This document shows positions 59,265-64,000 of a stretch of 64,000 nucleotides of DNA, one piece after another. The notes under the pieces are model-generated. The model was not told the DNA's origin, did no database searches, and saw only the letters and a list, made by a program, of their open reading frames with translations. The position numbers and the translations under genes were made by a program. Each line of letters opens with the position of its first letter. Positions within the stretch are counted from its first letter, which is position 1. This stretch comes from Afipia massiliensis (GTDB lineage Bacteria; Pseudomonadota; Alphaproteobacteria; Rhizobiales; Xanthobacteraceae): positions 1 through 64,000 of the forward strand of contig NZ_JACHIJ010000003.1 in NCBI RefSeq assembly GCF_014203115.1. Direction: 5' to 3'.

Positions 59265-59762
59265 ATGAAATGGGAGACTCTCGACGAAGAGGCCTGTTCG
59301 GTGGCGCGCACGGTGTCGGTGATCGGCGACCGCTGGACACTGCTCATCCTGCGCGATTGTTTCCGCCGCATCCGGCGGTTCGATGAATTTCAGTCACGCC
59401 TCGGCATCACGCGGCATCTGCTGGCCGAGCGTCTCAAGAAACTCGTGCGTCAGGGCGTGCTGCGCCGGGTCGCCTATCAGGAACGTCCGAAGCGTTACGA
59501 ATACATCCTGACCCAGAAGGGGCTGGATCTGCATCCGATCATGATGTCGATCGTCCACTGGGGGGACGTGCACATGGCGGATGAGCGCGGCCGGCCTGTG
59601 CTTCACCAGCACAAGACCTGCGGCCACCATTTCGATCCGGTGATGACCTGTTCGGTGTGCCACGAGCCCTTGGCGGCCAAGCAAGTCCACGTGCATCCGG
59701 GACCGGGCGCGGACCGGTCAAAGCTCGTGCTGCCGTCGCTGGAACAGCAGGCTCTCGACTGA
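59265..59762 (+). CDS. HxlR-family transcriptional regulator
   Basis: A 165-residue winged-helix regulator. ACSVARTVSVIGDRWTLLILRDCF and FDEFQSRLGITRHLLAERLKKLVRQG are the HxlR signature, with the conserved N-terminal Cys. A C-terminal tail (HKTCGHHFDPVMTCSVCHEPL) adds a Cys/His cluster that could bind metal. ATG 59265 follows GGAG. It may control the divergent substrate-binding protein gene. Confidence 0.88.
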   Translation: MKWETLDEEACSVARTVSVIGDRWTLLILRDCFRRIRRFDEFQSRLGITRHLLAERLKKLVRQGVLRRVAYQERPKRYEYILTQKGLDLHPIMMSIVHWGDVHMADERGRPVLHQHKTCGHHFDPVMTCSVCHEPLAAKQVHVHPGPGADRSKLVLPSLEQQALD

Positions 59763-59873
59763 TTTCAGCAGGCGGAATAGCGCGATCCGATTCCGGCCGT
59801 GCCGGCTCTCGACTTTTGGCGGCGCGGCTGGCACCAGTGAGACGTCCATCGACGTCGCACAGGAGCGGTCGCC

Positions 59874-60539
59874 ATGCTCACAGTTCATCATCTCAATAAT
59901 TCCCGTTCACAGCGTGTGCTCTGGCTGCTGGAAGAGCTCGGCATCCCTTACGAGATCGTGCGCTATCAGCGGCAGCCATCGATGCTGGCGCCGAAGGAGT
60001 TGCGCGCGATCCATCCGCTGGGCAAGTCGCCGGTCATCACCGACAACGGCAATACCATCGCGGAATCCGGCGCCATCGTTGAGTACATCATCGACACCTA
60101 CGGCAATGGCCGCCTGATCCCGCCGCCGAAAACGCCGGAGCGGCTGCGCTACACCTACTGGCTGCACTACGCCGAAGGCTCGGCGATGCCGCTGCTGGTG
60201 CAGAAGCTGCTGTTCACGCTGGCGCCGAAGCGTGCGCCGGCGCTGATGCGGCCGCTGCTCATGCCGGTGTTCGGCAAGATGCTGACGACACTGGTGAACC
60301 CGCAGCTCAAGCAGCACATCGCGTTCTGGGAAGGCGAGCTCGGCAAGAGCGAATGGTTCGCGGGGAACGATCTCACCGCCGCCGACATCCAGATGAGCTT
60401 TCCTTTGGAAGCCGCGTCGGCCCGCGCCGGCCTCGATGAAAGCTACCCGAAGGCCTGGGCCTTCCTGCAGCGGATCCACGCGCGCCCGGCGTATCGGCGT
60501 GCGCTGGAAAAGGGCGGGCCTTATCAGGTCGGGCGATAG
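59874..60539 (+). CDS. Glutathione S-transferase family protein
   Basis: A 221-residue GST. The N-terminal thioredoxin-like domain (LTVHHLNNSRSQRVLWLLEELGIPYEIVRY) includes the Ser of NSRSQR and the cis-Pro region KSPVITDNG. The C-terminal helical domain ends with ARAGLDESYPKAWAFLQRIHARPAYRRA. Substrate is unknown. Convergent with the SDR gene. Confidence 0.9.
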   Translation: MLTVHHLNNSRSQRVLWLLEELGIPYEIVRYQRQPSMLAPKELRAIHPLGKSPVITDNGNTIAESGAIVEYIIDTYGNGRLIPPPKTPERLRYTYWLHYAEGSAMPLLVQKLLFTLAPKRAPALMRPLLMPVFGKMLTTLVNPQLKQHIAFWEGELGKSEWFAGNDLTAADIQMSFPLEAASARAGLDESYPKAWAFLQRIHARPAYRRALEKGGPYQVGR

Positions 60540-60554
60540 GTCGAGTTCCGATAG

Positions 60555-61445
60555 CTAGTGCGGGACGGCCCCGAGAGACGGCAGCGGCATCACCTTGACG
60601 CCCGGCGGCGGCACGTCGTCGTCCGGCACGAAAAAATCCGACAGCAACGGCACCGACGGATCGACGCGATAGTGTTCAAAATCGCGGACGCCGGCGTCGA
60701 ACAGCACCTTGTCGTCGATGCAGAACTGTCCGGTGAATTCGCGCGCCGGTTTGTTGAAAATAACATGCGCGGCGTCGGCCAGGATTTCCGGCGTGCGGCT
60801 GGCGCGCATCATGGCGTCGCCACCCAGCAGGTTGCCCACGGCGGCGGTAGCAATCGGCGTGCGCGGCCACAACGCATTCACCGCCACGCCTGCGCGCCGA
60901 AGTTCTCCCGAGAGGCCCAGCACACACATGCTCATGCCGAACTTCGCCATCGTGTAGGCTGTCGAGTGCTCGAACCATTTCGCCTTCATGTCGAGCGGTG
61001 GCGACAGCATCATGATGTGCGGATTCGCAGCCTTCTTGAGATGCGGAATGCAGTATTTCGACACCATGAAAGTGCCGCGCGTGTTGATGCCCATCATCAG
61101 ATCGAAGCGCTTCATTTCGGTCCGCTGGGAGTCTGTCAGGCTGATGGCGCTGGCGTTGTTGACGCAGATGTCGATGCCGCCGAATTCCGCGACGGTCATC
61201 TCGACGGCTGAAAGCACTTGTGTTTCGTCGCGGATATCGCAGATCAGCGGCAGCGCCCTGCCGCCGGCGGCCTTGATCGCTTCCGCCGCCGTGTAGATCG
61301 TGCCTTCGAGTTTCGGCTGCGGCGTTGTGGTTTTCGCGGCGATGGCGACGTTCGCTCCGTCCCGCGCCGCCCGCAGCGCGATCGCGAGTCCGATGCCGCG
61401 GCTGCCGCCGGTAATGAACAGCGTCTTGCCCTTGAGGGTCGTCAT
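60555..61445 (-). CDS. SDR-family oxidoreductase (HSDL2-like)
   Basis: A 296-residue short-chain dehydrogenase. LFITGGSRGIGLAIALRAARDGA is the NAD(P) motif, and VNNASA and the catalytic STAYTMAKFGMS (Tyr-x3-Lys) follow. It has a long C-terminal extension with VPDDDVPPPG. It resembles hydroxysteroid-dehydrogenase-like-2 proteins. Substrate is unknown. Confidence 0.88.
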   Translation of the reverse strand: MTTLKGKTLFITGGSRGIGLAIALRAARDGANVAIAAKTTTPQPKLEGTIYTAAEAIKAAGGRALPLICDIRDETQVLSAVEMTVAEFGGIDICVNNASAISLTDSQRTEMKRFDLMMGINTRGTFMVSKYCIPHLKKAANPHIMMLSPPLDMKAKWFEHSTAYTMAKFGMSMCVLGLSGELRRAGVAVNALWPRTPIATAAVGNLLGGDAMMRASRTPEILADAAHVIFNKPAREFTGQFCIDDKVLFDAGVRDFEHYRVDPSVPLLSDFFVPDDDVPPPGVKVMPLPSLGAVPH

Positions 61446-61563
61446 GTGAATTCTCCTTGAGCAAACAATGTCGATGAGACGAGCGCGATCCGAAGGGTTA
61501 GATAAACCCTACGCTAACCATTGGTTCAGTCATCAAGCAAATGTGGACGTATCTGCAATGCCT

Positions 61564-63309
61564 CTAGTATCCGGCGGCCTCTGCGCCGCGCGTGCGGGGA
61601 TCGGCGGCACCGAGCAAGCCATCGGGCGTGACCGCGATGGAATTGACTGAGGTCTGCCCCAGCGGCGCGATAATGCGGTGGCCGCGTTCGCGCAGCGCCG
61701 TCAGTGTCGCTTCGGAGAAGCCGTGCTCGACGCGAACCTCATCGGGCCGCCATTGATGATGCAGCCGCGGCGCCGACACCGCCGCCGCAACATTCATGTC
61801 GAAGTCGATGGCATTGATGACAACCTGAAGCACCGCCGAAATAATGCGGCTGCCGCCGGGCGAGCCCGTCACCAGGACGGCCTTGCCGTCTTTCAGCACG
61901 ATGGTCGGCGACATCGAGGACAGCGGGCGCTTGCCGGGGCCGGGCAGGTTGGCCTCGAAGCCGACAAGGCCATAGGCGTTCGATGCGCCGGGGGCCGCGG
62001 TGAAATCGTCCATCTCGTTGTTGAGCAGCACGCCGGTGCCATCCGCAACGAGGCCGAGGCCGTAGCTGAAGTTGAGCGTGTAGGTGTTGCTGACCGCGTT
62101 TCCGGATGAATCGACCACTGAGTAATGGGTGGTGTTGCTGCCTTCGCGCGGCGAAGCCAACGTTGTCTCGCTCCACGGTGTCGCCTTGGTCATGTCGATG
62201 GTGGCGCGCTGCTTCGCGGCGTAGTCCTTCGCGAGGAGTTGCTGCATCGGCGCGTTGACGAAAGCCGGATCGCCGAGATAGCGCGCGCGATCGCCATAGG
62301 CGCGCTTCATCGCTTCAATCGACACATGGAGCGTGTCCACCGAGCCCGCGCCCATCTCGCGCAGCTTGTAGCCTTCGAGAATGTTCAGCGTCTCGATCAG
62401 CACGGTGCCGCCCGAGGACGGCAGCGGCATCGATACGATCTCGAAGCCGCGATAGGTGCCGCGCACCGGCGTGCGGACGACCGGCTGATAGGTCTTGAGA
62501 TCGTCGCGTGTGATGATCCCGCCCGCAGCTTGAATTCCGGCGGCGAGCTTTTCGGCGACTGCGCCATCGTAGAAACCGCTCACGCCGTGCGCGGAAATCG
62601 CCTCCAGCGTCACGGCAAGATCGCTTTGCACCAGACGGTCGCCGGGCTGCAGCGACGTGCCATCGGCACGCGAGAAAATCTTCGTGCTCGATGGCCATTT
62701 CGCCAGCCGCCGATGCCAGTCCGGCAGCGTGTCCGCTGTATCGTCGGCGATCGCGAAGCCGTCGCGTGCGAGCGCAATCGCGGGCGTGATCAGGTCTGCG
62801 AGTTTGAATTTCCCTGAACCGTATTTTTCCAGCGCCAGCGCCAGTCCCGCGACTGTGCCGGGCACGCCGATGCCGAGCGCCTGATCGCGGGATTTCTTTG
62901 TGTCGGGCTTGCCGTCGTCACCGAGAAACATGTCGCGCGTGGCGGCGGCCGGTGCGCTTTCACGATAGTCGATGGTGACGGCTTCATTGCTCGCCGCCAG
63001 GTGGATCACCATGAATCCGCCGCCGCCGAGATTGCCGGCGCGCGGATAGGTCACGGCCATTGCAAATCCGGTGGCGACCGCTGCATCGATTGCATTGCCG
63101 CCGCGCGCCAGAATGTCGCGGCCGATCTCCGCAGCGACCCGCTCCTGCGCGACGACCATGCCGTTTTTTGCCGCTGCCGGACGAACCGCATCGAGCGCAG
63201 GCGGTGCATAGTATCCATGCCGCGAATCCTGCGCGAAGGCCGGAGCGAACAGCAGGCCGAAGACGCCGAGAACGAAAGCGAGCGCGCGGCGCTTGGTAAT
63301 CGGGGCCAT
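61564..63309 (-). CDS. ggt: Gamma-glutamyltransferase
   Basis: A 581-residue periplasmic Ntn hydrolase that cleaves glutathione and other gamma-glutamyl compounds after self-processing. The signal peptide is MAPITKRRALAFVLGVFGLLFAPAFA. VAAEIGRDILARGGNAIDAAVATGFA is the N-terminal signature. The catalytic Thr is the second Thr of SNTTHYSVVD, and the lid and GSPGGSRI loops follow. ATG 63309 after GGAGGAA is chosen over an earlier in-frame start. Divergent from the MFS gene. Confidence 0.95.
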   Translation of the reverse strand: MAPITKRRALAFVLGVFGLLFAPAFAQDSRHGYYAPPALDAVRPAAAKNGMVVAQERVAAEIGRDILARGGNAIDAAVATGFAMAVTYPRAGNLGGGGFMVIHLAASNEAVTIDYRESAPAAATRDMFLGDDGKPDTKKSRDQALGIGVPGTVAGLALALEKYGSGKFKLADLITPAIALARDGFAIADDTADTLPDWHRRLAKWPSSTKIFSRADGTSLQPGDRLVQSDLAVTLEAISAHGVSGFYDGAVAEKLAAGIQAAGGIITRDDLKTYQPVVRTPVRGTYRGFEIVSMPLPSSGGTVLIETLNILEGYKLREMGAGSVDTLHVSIEAMKRAYGDRARYLGDPAFVNAPMQQLLAKDYAAKQRATIDMTKATPWSETTLASPREGSNTTHYSVVDSSGNAVSNTYTLNFSYGLGLVADGTGVLLNNEMDDFTAAPGASNAYGLVGFEANLPGPGKRPLSSMSPTIVLKDGKAVLVTGSPGGSRIISAVLQVVINAIDFDMNVAAAVSAPRLHHQWRPDEVRVEHGFSEATLTALRERGHRIIAPLGQTSVNSIAVTPDGLLGAADPRTRGAEAAGY

Positions 63310-63442
63310 GACTTCCTCCGGCAACCCATGTCTGGGTAAAAACATGTCTGGGTAAAAACGCGATAGCAATTGAACCGCCGCACTATATGGTTTTGCGGCA
63401 ACGAGGGACAACGTCCGCGTTGATTCGGCAGGAAATTCGATC

Positions 63443-64000
63443 ATGTCTCAAGTTGTTCCGGCGCATGACAGTCACGCAAACGTGTCGGCGCCGACCTATC
63501 CGCCGCGCTCGGCTGTTTTCGGCTGGATTCTGTTCGACTGGGCGGCGCAGCCATACTTCAGTCTGATCACGACATTCGTGTTCGCGCCTTATTTTGCGAC
63601 CCATGTGGCGGCGAATCCCGCCAGCGGACAGGCGATGTGGGGATTCGCCACCGCGGCGGCGGGACTTGTGATCGCCATCATGTCACCGGTGCTGGGCGCG
63701 ATCGCCGATGCCGGCGGACGCCGCAAGCCGTGGATCGCCGCGTTCGGTGCGCTGTTCGTGATCGGCGCGTCGATCATGTGGATCGGCAAGCCGGGCGATT
63801 CCTCCGTCATCCTGCCGCTGTTGATCGCATTCGGTCTTGCGACCATCGGCATCGAATTCGCCACCGTGTTCAACAATGCGATGATGCCGACGCTGGTGCC
63901 GCCGGAGCGGATTGGACGGTTATCGGGAACGGGTTGGGCCACCGGATATGTCGGCGGCATTCTCAGTCTCGTTCTTGTGCTCGGCTTTCTAGCGGCGAGC
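63443..64000 (+). CDS. MFS transporter, UMF1/Atg22-like (N-terminal 186 codons; continues beyond the window)
   Basis: From the ATG at 63443 an open frame runs to the window edge. The opening FGWILFDWAAQPYFSLITT and FVFAPYFATHV is the DWA-type first helix of the UMF1 (Atg22-like) family. Five membrane segments are visible, with an AIADAGGRRKPWIA loop between the second and third. The substrate is unknown. Members are usually inner-membrane exporters or uptake systems. Confidence 0.85.
   Translation, partial: MSQVVPAHDSHANVSAPTYPPRSAVFGWILFDWAAQPYFSLITTFVFAPYFATHVAANPASGQAMWGFATAAAGLVIAIMSPVLGAIADAGGRRKPWIAAFGALFVIGASIMWIGKPGDSSVILPLLIAFGLATIGIEFATVFNNAMMPTLVPPERIGRLSGTGWATGYVGGILSLVLVLGFLAAS

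Overview
The window is a high-G+C alphaproteobacterial chromosome, most likely a member of the Bradyrhizobium/Afipia/Rhodopseudomonas/Nitrobacter family (Nitrobacteraceae). The evidence is the gene order ppsR-maf-coaE-dnaQ-secB, his/hslVU and rho-mnmE-mnmG-rsmG-parA-parB, an ornithine-lipid acyltransferase, two glnK-amtB pairs, perfect parS sites and rhizobial-type intergenic palindromes.

Layout. 1-3.27 kb is an accessory segment of visibly lower G+C: the edge of an IS3-type element, then a leftward two-gene module (P-loop ATPase plus an unrecognised partner) whose 5' end is fused to host DNA near 3.27 kb. 3.6-7.1 kb carries a hybrid histidine kinase and olsB. 7.1-11.9 kb holds leftward coaA and the histidine genes hisE, hisF, hisA, hisH and hisB. 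12-14.4 kb is rightward hslV-GNAT-hslU. 14.4-17.4 kb has leftward Smr, MltA and Tim44-domain genes, followed by secB. 18.3-21.1 kb is dnaQ-coaE-maf-ppsR, all leftward.

The ppsR/hemJ intergenic region (about 21.13-21.67 kb) has the features of the chromosomal replication origin. To its right run hemJ, rho, mnmE, mnmG, rsmG, parA and parB, with three perfect 16-bp parS sites. 29.7-34 kb holds holA-lptE-leuS. 34-44 kb carries a diguanylate cyclase, a YggS-type PLP protein, an L,D-transpeptidase-like protein, a response regulator, a single-domain cNMP-binding protein, xth, lolA, ftsK and a DapC-like aminotransferase, the last preceded by a perfect palindromic CtrA-type box.

44.5-48.4 kb contains two ammonium-sensing units. 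glnK1-amtB1 is intact and has a sigma-54 promoter. In the second unit glnK2 is intact but amtB2 is broken by an out-of-frame deletion. 48.7-55.9 kb holds a GYF_2 membrane protein, tesB, ubiH, an NTF2-like protein, Trm112, a tetR/membrane-protein pair with twin operators, a LON-domain protein, a thioredoxin-like chaperone and tRNA-Gly(GCC). 55.9-64 kb is mostly catabolic or accessory metabolism: panE, two SDRs, an ABC substrate-binding protein with an operator-bearing promoter, an HxlR regulator, a GST, gamma-glutamyltransferase and the start of an MFS transporter.

How it fits together: the middle of the window is the replication/segregation centre (oriC, parS, ParAB), and genes on both sides point mainly away from the origin. 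CtrA-like boxes before the hybrid kinase and before the aminotransferase-ftsK unit suggest cell-cycle control of nearby genes. No CRISPR array or complete prophage was seen. The least explained item is the ATPase/partner module at the left edge.
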